Shown here piece by piece: positions 8,622 to 18,136 of a stretch of 64,000 bases of DNA (positions are counted from its first letter, which is position 1; each line of letters opens with the position of its first letter). Under the pieces are notes generated by a model. That model saw only the letters and a list, made by a program, of their open reading frames with translations, searched no databases and was not told the origin of the DNA. Made by a program: the position numbers and the translations under genes. The DNA is taken from positions 1-64,000 of the forward strand of contig NZ_JAKREW010000003.1 of assembly GCF_022347545.1 (NCBI RefSeq), read 5' to 3'. The DNA is from Terribium retamae. GTDB taxonomy: Bacteria; Pseudomonadota; Alphaproteobacteria; Rhizobiales; Rhizobiaceae.

Positions 8622-9461
8622 ATGTACAATTTCGGAAGGAAGGCAGCCGTTGCCGGCTTGCTGCTATCCGGCCTCGCTGCGCCGGCTCTGGCGGCGGATA
8701 TAGCCGAGCCGCCGGTCGTGGAAGCGCCGGCGCCTATGGCGCCGGTCTATGAAGAGGCCGACTATGGCGGCTGGTACATCCGCGGCGATCTCGGCTACCG
8801 CAAGTCCAATATGGACAGTCCGGAATATGTCCTTCCCTTCGGCCAGGTCGGCCGTTTCGACACCCACGAGCTGAAGGGCGGCTTTTCGGTGGGCGGCGGT
8901 GTCGGTTATCAGGTCACCAAATACTTCCGCACCGACCTTACGCTGGATTATTGGTCAAAGACCAAGTTCAACGGCGGCACGTCAGGCTTCTGCGGTACCG
9001 GCCTGCCCTGTACCTCGACCGACACCAGCTCTTATTCGGCGCTGCTGCTTTTGGCCAACGCTTATGTCGACATCGGCACTTGGCACGGTATCACGCCTTA
9101 CGTCGGTGCCGGTATCGGTGGTGCGAACCTCAAATGGAACAGCCTGATCAACACGGATCCTGATGGCGAATTCGAACATGAGGGACATTCCAGCTGGCGC
9201 TTTGCCTATGCGCTCATGGCTGGTGCTTCCTACTGCCTGACCGATACCACCAAGCTCGACGTCGGTTACCGCTTCAGCCACATCAATGGCGGCCGCATGT
9301 TCGGTTATAGGGCGGGCGGCGGCCCCGGCTTCGACGATGGCATCAACACGCATGAAGTGCGCGCGGGCCTGCGCTACCAGTTCGGTGGCCGGTCGGATTG
9401 CGCACCGCCTCCGCCGGTCTACGTGCCGGAGCCCGAGCCGGAACCGGTTTACACAAAGTAG
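8622..9461 (+). CDS. Outer-membrane beta-barrel protein, Omp25/Omp31-like
   Basis: A 279-residue outer-membrane protein. The start MYNFGRKAAVAG gives a good signal peptide ending PALAAD. Mature sequence begins with an Ala/Pro/Glu stretch, then strand-like segments GWYIRGDLGYR, GGGVGYQVTKYFRTDLTLDYW and ITPYVGAGIGGANL typical of small rhizobial porin-like barrels (OmpW/Omp25 fold). A C-terminal YQF followed by a Pro/Glu tail is unusual, because most barrels end in an aromatic residue; the tail PEPEPEPVYTK resembles a periplasmic extension. Such proteins link or stabilise the envelope. An alternative start 39 bp upstream gives a poorer signal peptide. Confidence 0.88.
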   Translation: MYNFGRKAAVAGLLLSGLAAPALAADIAEPPVVEAPAPMAPVYEEADYGGWYIRGDLGYRKSNMDSPEYVLPFGQVGRFDTHELKGGFSVGGGVGYQVTKYFRTDLTLDYWSKTKFNGGTSGFCGTGLPCTSTDTSSYSALLLLANAYVDIGTWHGITPYVGAGIGGANLKWNSLINTDPDGEFEHEGHSSWRFAYALMAGASYCLTDTTKLDVGYRFSHINGGRMFGYRAGGGPGFDDGINTHEVRAGLRYQFGGRSDCAPPPPVYVPEPEPEPVYTK

Positions 9462-9482
9462 TTCCTGCCTCAAAAATTCCAG

Positions 9483-9509
9483 AACCGCCCGGCAATGCTG
9501 GGCGGTTTT
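9483..9509 (+). terminator. Terminator between the outer-membrane protein and DUF1304 genes
   Basis: An 8-bp stem AACCGCCC / GGGCGGTT with a 9-base loop followed by TTTTC. It sits between convergent genes and probably stops the outer-membrane protein transcript. Confidence 0.75.
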
Positions 9510-9527
9510 CGTTGGAACATCAGCGGA

Positions 9528-9881
9528 TCACCAGCCCAGCCACAGCGCGATAAGCGCCAGAAAGGCCGGGATGGCTTGGACGTATAGAATCTTGCGGTTT
9601 GCAGTGGCGGCGCCGTAGAGGCCAGCCACGACAACGCAGACAAGAAAGAAGGTCTTCACCTGGAAGCCGGGCTCTCCGAGATAAAGCCCCCAGACCAGGC
9701 CGGCTGCGAGGAAGCCGTTATAGAGACCCTGATTAGCCGCCAGCACTTTCGATGCCTTGGCGAAATCCGGCGTTAGCCCGAATGCCTTATGGCCGCGCGG
9801 TGTGTCCCACAGCACCATCTCCAGATAGACGATATAGGCGTGGATCAGTGCGACCAGGCCGATAAGCACGGTAGCGATCAT
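9528..9881 (-). CDS. DUF1304 family small membrane protein
   Basis: A 117-residue protein with four hydrophobic segments. The family signature HAYIVYLEMVLW near residue 20 and the NQGLYNGFLAAGL segment identify DUF1304. Function is unknown for the whole family. The start MIATVLIG is preceded by GGGAGG with normal spacing. It is divergent from the carboxypeptidase gene. Confidence 0.85.
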   Translation of the reverse strand: MIATVLIGLVALIHAYIVYLEMVLWDTPRGHKAFGLTPDFAKASKVLAANQGLYNGFLAAGLVWGLYLGEPGFQVKTFFLVCVVVAGLYGAATANRKILYVQAIPAFLALIALWLGW

Positions 9882-10016
9882 TGTTTCCCTCCCGCATGAA
9901 ATGCCCATCGATGTTCCTGTAGACTTTGACGCCGTGCAAGGGGCACGGATGGGCTTGCGAACGCAGCCGGCTTGATGTCTGTTCGCGCCAACTCAATCAC
10001 AATTCCTGGTGAAGCA

Positions 10017-11504
10017 ATGTCGTTCGAGAAACTGGATGAACTTGGCCGTAAGCTAGAGGCGTTGGAACACGCCCAAGCCATACTTGGAGCGGATGAGGCC
10101 ACCCATATGGCGGTCGGCGGCGGTGAAAAGCGCGCCGAGGCGATGGCGACCTTGGCCGGTATATATCATCGCCAGGCCACGGCACCGGAAGTCGCTGACT
10201 GGATCGGCGCTGCCAAGACCGAGAGCCTGGACGAAGATCAGCAATCGGCACTGAGGGAATTCGAACGCCAATATACCAACCTGACCTGCCTGCCGGCGGA
10301 ATTCGTCGAGCGGCAGACAGCGGCACGACTGCGTTCGGAGCAGCTGTGGCGGGATCTTCGCGCCAAGAACGATTGGGCGGGGTTTCGCCCGGCGCTCGAA
10401 AACATCGTCGCATTGGTACGCGAAGAGGCAGGCATGCGGGCGGATGTCCTCAAGCTGTCACCTTATGACGCGCTGATGGAACAATACGATCCGGGAAACC
10501 GTGCTGCCGATATCGCGCCGGTTTTTGCCGAACTCAAGATCTTCCTGACGGATTTCGTGCCGGAAGCTCTCGCTGTCCAAGAAGAACGGCTGGCGAACCG
10601 GCCGCTGAAACCGCTGTCGGGGGTCTATCCGATTGAAAAACAGCGGGAACTGGGCCTAACTCTGATGGCCGCGGTCGGGTTCGACCTCAACCACGGTTCG
10701 CTTTCGGTGTCGCACCATCCGTTCTGCGGCGGTGTACCCACCGATGTGCGTATCACCACCCGCTACAAGACCTCGGATTTCCTGTCGGCATTGATGGGCG
10801 TGCTGCATGAAACCGGCCACGCGCTTTACGAACAGAACTTGCCAAAAGCGTGGTCGCACTGGCCGCTTGGCAAGGCACGCGGAATGGCTGTGCATGAAAG
10901 CCAGAGTCTGTTCGTGGAAAAGCAGCTCGGCCGCAACCCAGCCTTTTGGCGCTGGGCGCTGCCGGTGGTCGAGAGGGACCTTGGCGAAGCCTGGACGCTG
11001 GAAGATCTCCTGCCACACGTGCATCGTGTCGAGCGGGGGCTGATCCGCGTCGATGCCGACGAGGTCACCTATCCGCTGCACGTCATCTTGCGCTTCGAAC
11101 TGGAGCAGGATCTGGTCTCGGGCCGTCTGGAGGTCGCCGAGCTACCGGAAGCGTGGGATGCCAAGATGCGTGCATATCTTGGGCTTTCCACCATCGACAA
11201 TGCGGCCGACGGACCAATGCAGGACGTGCATTGGCCTTCTGCTGCCTTCGGTTATTTCCCCTCCTATACGCTGGGTGCCATGATGGCAGCGCAGCAATGG
11301 GCGGCGTTGACCCGTGAGCATCCCTCCGCGGATGACGATATCGCTCGCGGCGATTTCGACGCCGTCAACGCCTGGCGGCGGGAGCGCATCTGGTCGCAAG
11401 GTTCGCGCTACTCCACGCCGGAACTTCTTGAACGCGCGACCGGCGAAAAACTGAATGCTGCACATTTCATCGCGCACCTGAAGCGGCGCTACGGCAAATC
11501 GTGA
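10017..11504 (+). CDS. Carboxypeptidase M32 (Taq family)
   Basis: A 495-residue cytoplasmic zinc metallocarboxypeptidase that removes C-terminal residues from peptides with broad specificity. The zinc motif HETGH is at residues 264-268 and the third ligand lies in HESQS (Glu294). The family signatures GVPTDVRITTRY and the late ELEQDLVSGRLEVAELPEAWDAKM stretch are present. The start MSFEKLDELG gives the family's usual length; upstream in-frame ATGs add 15 residues without support. A monocistronic gene followed 39 bp later by a GntR regulator on the same strand. Confidence 0.94.
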   Translation: MSFEKLDELGRKLEALEHAQAILGADEATHMAVGGGEKRAEAMATLAGIYHRQATAPEVADWIGAAKTESLDEDQQSALREFERQYTNLTCLPAEFVERQTAARLRSEQLWRDLRAKNDWAGFRPALENIVALVREEAGMRADVLKLSPYDALMEQYDPGNRAADIAPVFAELKIFLTDFVPEALAVQEERLANRPLKPLSGVYPIEKQRELGLTLMAAVGFDLNHGSLSVSHHPFCGGVPTDVRITTRYKTSDFLSALMGVLHETGHALYEQNLPKAWSHWPLGKARGMAVHESQSLFVEKQLGRNPAFWRWALPVVERDLGEAWTLEDLLPHVHRVERGLIRVDADEVTYPLHVILRFELEQDLVSGRLEVAELPEAWDAKMRAYLGLSTIDNAADGPMQDVHWPSAAFGYFPSYTLGAMMAAQQWAALTREHPSADDDIARGDFDAVNAWRRERIWSQGSRYSTPELLERATGEKLNAAHFIAHLKRRYGKS

Positions 11505-11543
11505 TAGGTTCGCAGCGCGAAGAACAATGCCGGACCGCCTTTC

Positions 11544-12206
11544 GTGACCGAACGCGACACCCTTTCGACAGCGCAGCAAGTTGCATCAGCTATCGCGCAG
11601 GCCGTGCGTGGCGGTCATCTCGTACCAGGCCAGCGTCTCACCGAGGCCGAACTGGCCTCCCGGCACGGCGTATCGCGCTCTTCAGTTCGGGAGGCGTTCC
11701 AGCGGCTGACGGCTGACAGGCTGCTTGCTTTCGAACCCCATCGAGGGGTGACGGTACGCAGGCTGTCGCGCAAGGAGGTCGATGATCTTTTTGCGGTGCG
11801 TGGTGCACTTGAAACATTGGCTGTCGGCCTTGCTGTGCCGGTGCTGCGCGCATCGCCGGCAAGGCTGCTTGCCCTGCAGGCGGAGATGGACGACGCGGTC
11901 GCGGCCAATGATATGACGAAGTTCTCCAACGCCAACACGCGTTTTCATGCCTTGTTTCCTGAGGTCATCGATAACGCCCTGCTGGCTGAAACACTGACCA
12001 GGCTGTCCAACTCGCTCTACTGGCTGCAGTTCCGCATGCTGGTCGATCGTCAGGACGTCTTTGCCAGCAATGCCGAACATCGCCGCATCGTCGAAGCCGT
12101 TCTAGCCGATGACAGACTGTCTGCAGAAATGGCGATCCGGGAACACATCATCGCTTCCGGCGCGCTCATCCAGAGGCTGTCCGACGATCATTTCGCACCC
12201 GCCTGA
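11544..12206 (+). CDS. GntR family regulator, FadR-type C-terminal domain
   Basis: A 220-residue regulator. The N-terminal winged helix reads [19 protein letters not shown] then [15 protein letters not shown], standard GntR. The helical C-terminal FCD domain has metal-binding-type positions (NTRFHALF and [11 protein letters not shown] with histidines). Start is a GTG. It likely binds the tandem ATTGT-N3-ACAAT sites just downstream and controls the adjacent nitroreductase gene (inference from position). The gap to that gene is 92 bp. Confidence 0.88.
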   Translation: MTERDTLSTAQQVASAIAQAVRGGHLVPGQRLTEAELASRHGVSRSSVREAFQRLTADRLLAFEPHRGVTVRRLSRKEVDDLFAVRGALETLAVGLAVPVLRASPARLLALQAEMDDAVAANDMTKFSNANTRFHALFPEVIDNALLAETLTRLSNSLYWLQFRMLVDRQDVFASNAEHRRIVEAVLADDRLSAEMAIREHIIASGALIQRLSDDHFAPA

Positions 12207-12255
12207 CGGTTTTCCCCCCAAGACGCTTCGCTCGGGGTGCGACTTGCACGTTCCC

Positions 12256-12285
12256 GGATTGTAGGACAATATTGTTAGACAATCC
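12256..12285. promoter_or_regulatory. Tandem palindromic operator, probable GntR site
   Basis: Two abutting 13-bp palindromes, ATTGTAGGACAAT and ATTGTTAGACAAT, lie inside an outer GG...CC symmetry. They end 13 bp before the nitroreductase ATG. ATTGT-N3-ACAAT fits operators of FadR/FCD-type GntR proteins, and the upstream gene encodes one. Confidence 0.7.
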
Positions 12286-12298
12286 AAGGGAGCGCCCG

Positions 12299-12982
12299 AT
12301 GAAACCGACCGCCGGCTACCAGCCGATTCCGTTGCCAGATTTTCAAGAGCTTCCGCTGGAAACCATGCGGGCGAATGCCGAGGCCTTTTATGCGGAAATG
12401 CGCGCGCGCCACACCGTGCGCGAATTCTCGACAAAGCCGGTGCCGCGCGACATCATCGAAACCTGCATCCTGGCGGCGGGCACGGCACCGAACGGCGCCA
12501 ACCATCAGCCTTGGCATTTCGCGGTGATCGGCGATGCCGCCATCAAGAAACGCATCCGCGAGGCAGCTGAGATCGAGGAGCGAGCCTTTTATGAGGGCAG
12601 GGCCGGCGAGGAGTGGCTGGCGGCGTTGGCCCCGCTCGGCACTGATGCGGACAAGCCGTTCCTGGAGGAGGCGCCCTGGCTTATCTGTATTTTTGGCGAG
12701 CGCCGCAGCCGTTCGGCTGATGGTGTGATGCGCAAGAATTATTACGTACCGGAGTCGGTGTCGATCGCGACCGGTTTTCTGATCACCGCCATCCACCGCG
12801 CTGGCCTCGTCGCGCTGACACACACACCGAACCCGATGAGCTTCCTGAACGAGATTTGCAGTCGCGACCTGCACGACAAGCCCTATATCCTGCTGGTTGT
12901 CGGCTATCCGAAGGAAGGCGCAACCATCCCGCGGCATGCGATCGAGAAGAAGCCGTTGGCGGAAATAGCCACCTTCCTTTGA
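12299..12982 (+). CDS. Nitroreductase family protein (iodotyrosine deiodinase-like)
   Basis: A 227-residue FMN-dependent oxidoreductase. [15 protein letters not shown] is the N-terminal FMN phosphate-binding motif, and [16 protein letters not shown] is the characteristic flavin loop. The late [16 protein letters not shown] segment places it in the deiodinase/BluB-like branch, members of which reduce halogenated or nitro aromatics. The actual substrate is unknown. The start at MKPTAGYQ has an AAGGGAG ribosome site, and its promoter region is overlaid by tandem operator palindromes. Confidence 0.88.
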   Translation: MKPTAGYQPIPLPDFQELPLETMRANAEAFYAEMRARHTVREFSTKPVPRDIIETCILAAGTAPNGANHQPWHFAVIGDAAIKKRIREAAEIEERAFYEGRAGEEWLAALAPLGTDADKPFLEEAPWLICIFGERRSRSADGVMRKNYYVPESVSIATGFLITAIHRAGLVALTHTPNPMSFLNEICSRDLHDKPYILLVVGYPKEGATIPRHAIEKKPLAEIATFL

Positions 12983-13075
12983 GGCGCCTGGAGGGTTTTT
13001 TTCTGGAGCTGCCCCTTCCGATCCGCAGCGTCCGGCGCCATCCTGTCTAGAATGAAGCCGGATGAGGAGGCCGCA

Positions 13076-14224
13076 TTGTCGCTGACCAACCAGGATCTGA
13101 TCGAGCTCACGGCATGGCGCCGCAAGTTGCACCAGCATCCCGAGATATCGAACGAGGAAGCCGCCACCGCCAAGGAGGTGGTCGCCTTTCTCGATGACAC
13201 GGGGCCGGACAAGGTGCTGACCGGACTTGGCGGTCATGGCGTTGCCATGGTCTATGACAGTGGCAGGCCAGGGCCGACGGTCTTGTTTCGCTCGGAACTC
13301 GACGCTTTGCCGATCGAAGAATTGTCCGGCGTCGAGCACTCTTCGCTCGTGCCCGGCAAATCGCATATGTGTGGCCATGATGGACACACCGCGATCCTGG
13401 CGGCACTCGGCCGCCAGTTCGGGCGTGACCGCCCGAAAAAGGGCCGTGTCGTCCTGATGTTCCAGCCGGCGGAAGAAACCGGCGACGGGGCGGTCGGCGT
13501 GGTAGCCGATCCGCGCTTTGGCGAGATCGCTCCGGATTTTTCTTTTTCGCTGCATAATCTGCCCGGCATCCCTTTTGGCGAGGTGAGGCTGAAGCCCGGT
13601 GTCGTCAACTGCGCCTCGCGCGGGATGCGCATCGTGCTCGAAGGCAAGACCGCGCATTCCTCGATGCCCGAAACCGGCATTTCGCCGATGCTCGCGGTGA
13701 GCAAGCTGATGCCGGCACTGGCGAAGCTTGGCGGCGGCGCCTTCAGCGATGATGATTTCGGTATGGTGACCGTCACCCATGCCACCATGGGCGAGGCCGT
13801 GTTTGGCGTGGCGCCCGGTCGGGCAGAAGTGTGGGCGACGTTGCGCACACGGCTCGATGATCGGATGGCGGGCCTATGCGCTGCCGCGGAGGCGCTTGTA
13901 AGCCAGGTCGCCGGAGAGGCCAGCCTGACCTTCGCGATCGATTATCACGAGATCTTCGTTGCCAGCATGAACGCCCCGGTTGCGGTCGATCATCTGAGCA
14001 CGGCTCTCGATCAGGAAGGCGTCATCCATAGCGAAGACAGCCTGCCCATGCGCGCTTCGGAAGACTTCGGCACCTTCGGGCGCAACGCGCCTTCCGCAAT
14101 GTTCTTCTTGGGAGCCGGTGAGCGGCATCCGGCGTTGCACAACCCCGACTATGATTTTCCGGACGATCTGATCCCGATCGGCTCGAGGGTTTTCATGCGC
14201 ACTGCACGCAATCTTTTGGGATAG
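13076..14224 (+). CDS. M20 family amidohydrolase (HipO/AmhX-like)
   Basis: A 382-residue metal-dependent amidohydrolase of the hippurate/indole-acetyl-amino-acid hydrolase group. LHQHPEIS opens the catalytic domain, MCGHDGHTAIL holds the metal-binding Cys/His, and QPAEETGDGA holds the catalytic glutamates. The dimerisation domain runs roughly from GMRIVLEG to RTRLDD, and a final MRASEDFGTFG carries the last metal ligand. I choose a TTG start because a perfect GAGGAGG lies 5 bp upstream; an in-frame ATG 24 bp earlier (13052) has no ribosome site. It ends one base before the convergent ABC exporter stop. Confidence 0.88.
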   Translation: MSLTNQDLIELTAWRRKLHQHPEISNEEAATAKEVVAFLDDTGPDKVLTGLGGHGVAMVYDSGRPGPTVLFRSELDALPIEELSGVEHSSLVPGKSHMCGHDGHTAILAALGRQFGRDRPKKGRVVLMFQPAEETGDGAVGVVADPRFGEIAPDFSFSLHNLPGIPFGEVRLKPGVVNCASRGMRIVLEGKTAHSSMPETGISPMLAVSKLMPALAKLGGGAFSDDDFGMVTVTHATMGEAVFGVAPGRAEVWATLRTRLDDRMAGLCAAAEALVSQVAGEASLTFAIDYHEIFVASMNAPVAVDHLSTALDQEGVIHSEDSLPMRASEDFGTFGRNAPSAMFFLGAGERHPALHNPDYDFPDDLIPIGSRVFMRTARNLLG

Positions 14225-16024
14225 TCACTCCGCAGCGCCCATGAAGGCGTTGGCGCCGGTCTCGAATTGCAACTTGGCGAGTTTGGCGTAAAGGCCGCCT
14301 TTGGCCACAAGGCTCTTGTGCGTGCCTTCCTCGACGATGCGTCCACCATCCATGACGAGGATGCGATCGGCTTTCAGCACGGTCGCCAGCCGGTGGGCGA
14401 TGACGAGCGTGGTACGGCCGCGCATCAGATGTTCGAGCGCTTCCTGCACGAGCGTCTCGCTTTCCGCGTCGAGTGCAGATGTTGCTTCGTCCAGCAGCAG
14501 GATAGGCGCGTCGCGCAGAATGGCGCGGGCGATGGCGACGCGTTGGCGCTGCCCGCCGGACAAGGTGACGCCGCGTTCGCCGACCGGCGTGTCGTAGCCG
14601 TTCTGCAGCTTGAGGATGAATTCCTCGGCAAGGGCAGCTCTTGCCGCGGCCTCGATCTCGGCGTTTGAAGCGCCGGGTCGTCCGAAGGCGATATTGTCAC
14701 GTGCGCTGGCGGCGAAGATGGTGACGTCCTGCGGCACGATGGCGATACGCCGACGCAAAGCGAGCGGATCAGCTTCGGTGATGTCGATGCCGTCGAGTTT
14801 CACCTGGCCGGTTTCGGGATCGTAAAAACGCAAGATCAGCGAAAACACCGTGCTCTTGCCCGCACCCGAAGGACCGACGATGGCGATCGTTTCACCGGGT
14901 TTCACCGAGAAGCTAAGGCCGTGCACGGCGGCGCGATCAGGTCTTGCCGGATAGGAGAAAGAGACGTCGGCGAATTCGATTGCTCCCTTGACCGTGGTGG
15001 GCAAGGGTCGTGGATGGACCGGTGCCTCGACGCCGGGCTTTTCGGCCAGAATCTCGGTTAGCCGTTCAGCTGCACCTGCGGCCTGCGACAACTCCCCCCA
15101 CACTTCCGAGAGCGCCCCGAGCGCACCGGCAGCGAACACCGAATAAAGCAGGAACTGGCCAAGCGTACCGGGTGACAGCGTACCATTGAGCACGTCACGT
15201 GAGCCGAACCATAGAACGGCGACCACCGAGGAGAACACCATGAAGATGGCAAAGAAGGTGAGCAGGGCGCGCGCAAGCACGGAGGCGCGGGCGGCGGCAA
15301 AGGCGGCCTCGACAGCTGAAAAAAAACGGCCTGTAACGAGCCCTTCATTGGTGAAGGCCTGCAAGGTGCGTACGGCACCGATCTGCTCGCTGGCATAGGC
15401 GGTGGCATTGGCCAGCGTGTCCTGCGCCTGCCTGGAACGGCGCCGCACCGAACGGCCGAAGGCGACCAGGGGCAGCACAATGACCGGGATTGCCGCGATG
15501 ACCAGGCTGGAGAGCTTGGGGCTGGTCACCACCATCATCGCCAGCGCACCGAATCCGAGGATGACGTTGCGCAGCGCAACCGAAGCGGTTGCACCCACCG
15601 CTGATTTGATCTGGGTGGTGTCGGCAGCGAGGCGCGAGACGATCTCACCCGATTGCGACGTATCGAAAAACGCCGGCGATAATGTCGTGACATGCGAGAA
15701 GACGTCGCGGCGAATGTCGGCGACGACGCGTTCGCCAAGGGTGATGACGAAATAGTAGCGGCCGGCGGAAGCCAGTGCGAGTACGGCCGCCATGATCATC
15801 AACATGCCGAAATAGCTGGCGATGAAGGCGGAATCGGAAGTGGAGAAGCCGTTGTCGATCATGCGTCGCACGGCGAGCGGCAGCGCCAGTGTGGTGACAG
15901 CCGCCAGCACCAGCGAAACACCGGCACCGATCACCAGGCCGCGATAGCGGGTGATGTAGGGAAACACGCGCTGAAGCGGCTTGAGCGAGCGTCTGCGCTC
16001 GTCTGCGCTGGTAGGGTCCGCCAT
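14225..16024 (-). CDS. ABC exporter, fused permease and ATPase (MsbA/BmrA type)
   Basis: A 599-residue half-transporter that works as a homodimer in the inner membrane. Six transmembrane helices fall roughly in residues 25-300. The ATPase has Walker A GPSGAGKST at 384-392, signature LSGGQ at 488-492, and Walker B ILLLDE at 508-513, all intact. Lipid or drug export is usual for this type; substrate not deducible. The start MADPTSADERRR is preferred; an upstream in-frame ATG would add 23 hydrophilic residues. It is divergent from rpmE across a 174-bp gap. Confidence 0.92.
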   Translation of the reverse strand: MADPTSADERRRSLKPLQRVFPYITRYRGLVIGAGVSLVLAAVTTLALPLAVRRMIDNGFSTSDSAFIASYFGMLMIMAAVLALASAGRYYFVITLGERVVADIRRDVFSHVTTLSPAFFDTSQSGEIVSRLAADTTQIKSAVGATASVALRNVILGFGALAMMVVTSPKLSSLVIAAIPVIVLPLVAFGRSVRRRSRQAQDTLANATAYASEQIGAVRTLQAFTNEGLVTGRFFSAVEAAFAAARASVLARALLTFFAIFMVFSSVVAVLWFGSRDVLNGTLSPGTLGQFLLYSVFAAGALGALSEVWGELSQAAGAAERLTEILAEKPGVEAPVHPRPLPTTVKGAIEFADVSFSYPARPDRAAVHGLSFSVKPGETIAIVGPSGAGKSTVFSLILRFYDPETGQVKLDGIDITEADPLALRRRIAIVPQDVTIFAASARDNIAFGRPGASNAEIEAAARAALAEEFILKLQNGYDTPVGERGVTLSGGQRQRVAIARAILRDAPILLLDEATSALDAESETLVQEALEHLMRGRTTLVIAHRLATVLKADRILVMDGGRIVEEGTHKSLVAKGGLYAKLAKLQFETGANAFMGAAE

Positions 16025-16198
16025 CGTCCCGGTTCCTGTCCGAATTGGCTCCGGCACGGCCTTGTGATTCAATTTCGCCTGTTGTATAGGCACGCCGACC
16101 GTTTTTGAAGCCGTGGCTCCTCAATAGCTGCGGCTTCGAGTTTTAAAAAGGGGCGCTTCGCCGCAGGGCCGCCGTCCCAGCTAGCCAGGACAAGAGCG

Positions 16199-16420
16199 AT
16201 GAAGGCTGACATCCATCCCGATTACCACACCATCAAGGTCGTCATGACGAACGGCACCGAGTACCAGACCCGTTCGACCTGGGGCAAGGAAGGCGACACG
16301 ATGAACCTCGACATCGATCCTTCCACGCATCCGGCCTGGACCGGTGGTCAGCAGACGCTGCTCGACCGCGGTGGCCGTCTGTCGAAGTTCAAGAACAAGT
16401 TCGCCAATCTCGGCATCTAA
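16199..16420 (+). CDS. rpmE: 50S ribosomal protein L31
   Basis: A 73-residue large-subunit protein beginning [19 protein letters not shown]. It is the zinc-free form, lacking the CxxC pair, with the typical STHPAWTG and [12 protein letters not shown] ends. A strong bidirectional terminator follows. Confidence 0.97.
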   Translation: MKADIHPDYHTIKVVMTNGTEYQTRSTWGKEGDTMNLDIDPSTHPAWTGGQQTLLDRGGRLSKFKNKFANLGI

Positions 16421-16443
16421 GCCGGAAACGCGATATTGATCCG

Positions 16444-16471
16444 AAAAACCCGCCTCCAAGGCGGGTTTTTT
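16444..16471. terminator. Bidirectional terminator between rpmE and tetR
   Basis: Stem AAAAACCCGCC / GGCGGGTTTTT with a 5-base loop. A and T tracts on both sides let it serve rpmE (+) and the convergent TetR gene (-). Confidence 0.92.
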
Positions 16472-16528
16472 GTTGCGGCTCGCCCACAATTCGCCACCGG
16501 ACACTCAGCTCACGGGCTTGTGACGGCT

Positions 16529-17161
16529 TCAGCCGCGCGAGAGTTCTCCAAGTGCCATCCGCTTGTACGCGGTAACCAGCCGGTCGCCCTCAGCGCGGTC
16601 GACCGACACTGCAAGCCGCATCGTCGCTTCGCCGAGCTGCCAGATCAAGAAGGCCGAAGTCTCGAGCGCTACTGGATTCTCATCCGGGCGCAGGCGCATC
16701 AGCACTTCAAGCAGCATGCCGGCATTGGCACGGCTGTGGGCGAGCTCGAGTTCGCGCAATCCCTTGTCTGCCTGCGTACCTGACCAGATGTCGCGCATCA
16801 CCGGCTCAGCCAGGAAGATGCCGTAATAGGTGTCGACCAGCGCCGAGAAGGCTTTTTCCAGAGCGTCCTTGTCTTTCACGCTTGCGAGAGCTTCGGCGAT
16901 GCAGGCCTCGCTTTCCTTCTGGTAGCGGTCGGCGAGCGCGCGGATGATGGCGCTTTTGTCGGGAAAGAACTGGTAGAGCGAGCCGATCGAAACCCCGGCT
17001 TTCTGGGCCACTTCACCCATACGCAGGGCGTCGCTGCCTTTTTCCGCAATCAGATCCGACGCGACGGCGAGCATGCGCTCCACCCGTTCGCGGCTGCGCT
17101 TCTGTGTTGGTTCACGGCGTGGGCCGGGGGCGTCCTGAATGATGGCCTGTACGCTTTCCAT
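16529..17161 (-). CDS. TetR family regulator of the adjacent NmrA/DUF1772 operon
   Basis: A 210-residue regulator with the TetR fold: RVERMLAVASDLIAEKG, then MGEVAQKAGVSIGSLYQFFP. The C-terminal ligand pocket is unassigned. The start MESVQAIIQD has GAGGAAGAG upstream. It is divergent from the NAD(P)-binding/DUF1772 gene pair, and a perfect 10-bp inverted repeat lies between them, so auto- and cross-repression are likely. Confidence 0.87.
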   Translation of the reverse strand: MESVQAIIQDAPGPRREPTQKRSRERVERMLAVASDLIAEKGSDALRMGEVAQKAGVSIGSLYQFFPDKSAIIRALADRYQKESEACIAEALASVKDKDALEKAFSALVDTYYGIFLAEPVMRDIWSGTQADKGLRELELAHSRANAGMLLEVLMRLRPDENPVALETSAFLIWQLGEATMRLAVSVDRAEGDRLVTAYKRMALGELSRG

Positions 17162-17241
17162 GCTCTCTTCCTCGAATGCGGTCGGCTGCTGCCCGAAAAT
17201 TGCTGCTTGACTCACAGAATATGAGAGTTTATCACATTTTG

Positions 17242-17266
17242 CAAACATGAGGATTGCTCATGTTTG
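17242..17266. promoter_or_regulatory. Palindromic operator, probable TetR site
   Basis: A perfect inverted repeat CAAACATGAG - GATTG - CTCATGTTTG, ending 17 bp before the ATG of the NmrA-like gene and 80 bp upstream of the divergent TetR start. Confidence 0.75.
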
Positions 17267-17283
17267 TGACGTGGAGATAAAAG

Positions 17284-18123
17284 ATGACCAGCATCACATC
17301 TAAACCCGTTCTGATCCTTGGCGGCACGGGCAAGACCGGCCGCAGGCTGGCCGAGCGGCTCGCCGCCAGGAATATTCCGGTCCGTATCGGTTCGCGTTCG
17401 GCGAGCCCGGCCTTCGACTGGACCGACAAGGCAAGCTGGGCTGGCGCCCTTGAAGACATCGGCGCCGTCTACATCAGCTACTACCCAGATCTGGCCGTGC
17501 CCGGCGCGGCGGAAGCAGTCGGCGACTTTGCAAGGTTGGCGGTAAGTCAAGGCGTGCGCCGGCTGGTGCTTCTGTCCGGTCGCGGTGAACCAGAGGCGCA
17601 GCACTCAGAAGAGTTGGTGAAAGCCACTGGCGCTGATTGGACCATCCTGCGCTGCGCCTGGTTCGCGCAGAACTTTTCAGAAAGCGCGTTCTTGGATGGC
17701 CTGCTGGCCGGGCAGATTTCTGTTCCCGCAGCCGATGTCGGCGAACCCTTCGTCGATGCCGACGATATCGCGGATGTTGCAGCCGAAGTCCTCTCGAAGG
17801 AAGGTCATGTTGGTGAGTTGTACGAACTGACCGGACCGCGTCTCCTGACCTTCCGCCAAGCCGTTGCCGAGATCGCCCGCGCTTCCGGTCGGAACATCGG
17901 CTTCAGCCGCGTCTCGCCGGAAGAGTTCAAGGCAGAACTTGCGGCCTATGGAACACCCGCCGATATCGTGTGGCTGCTCGACGAATTGTTCGTTCGGGTG
18001 CTCGACGGGCGCAACGAATATCTCGCCGATGGTGTCCAGCGGGCTCTCGGCCGCGAGCCCAAAGACTTTTCCGTTTATGTGCGCGAAACTGCCGCTACCG
18101 GCGTCTGGAACACGGATCTCTGA
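17284..18123 (+). CDS. NmrA/NAD(P)H-binding family protein
   Basis: A 279-residue atypical short-chain dehydrogenase-like Rossmann protein. GGTGKTGRRLAERL at residues 12-25 is the nucleotide-binding glycine loop. The short domain beyond RVSPEEFKAEL is typical of the NmrA/ergot-alkaloid-biosynthesis AgnL4 type. These proteins act as NAD(P)H quinone reductases or redox sensors. It is transcribed with the DUF1772 gene 13 bp downstream and is likely repressed by the divergent TetR protein. Confidence 0.88.
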   Translation: MTSITSKPVLILGGTGKTGRRLAERLAARNIPVRIGSRSASPAFDWTDKASWAGALEDIGAVYISYYPDLAVPGAAEAVGDFARLAVSQGVRRLVLLSGRGEPEAQHSEELVKATGADWTILRCAWFAQNFSESAFLDGLLAGQISVPAADVGEPFVDADDIADVAAEVLSKEGHVGELYELTGPRLLTFRQAVAEIARASGRNIGFSRVSPEEFKAELAAYGTPADIVWLLDELFVRVLDGRNEYLADGVQRALGREPKDFSVYVRETAATGVWNTDL

Positions 18124-18136
18124 GAGGGAGAGAAAG

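Noticed and set aside
12275..13780. Very long minus-strand reading frame across nitroreductase and amidohydrolase genes
   Set aside because: Antisense shadow of two clearly real + strand genes; composition (His/Arg/Gln-rich) is typical of a shadow.
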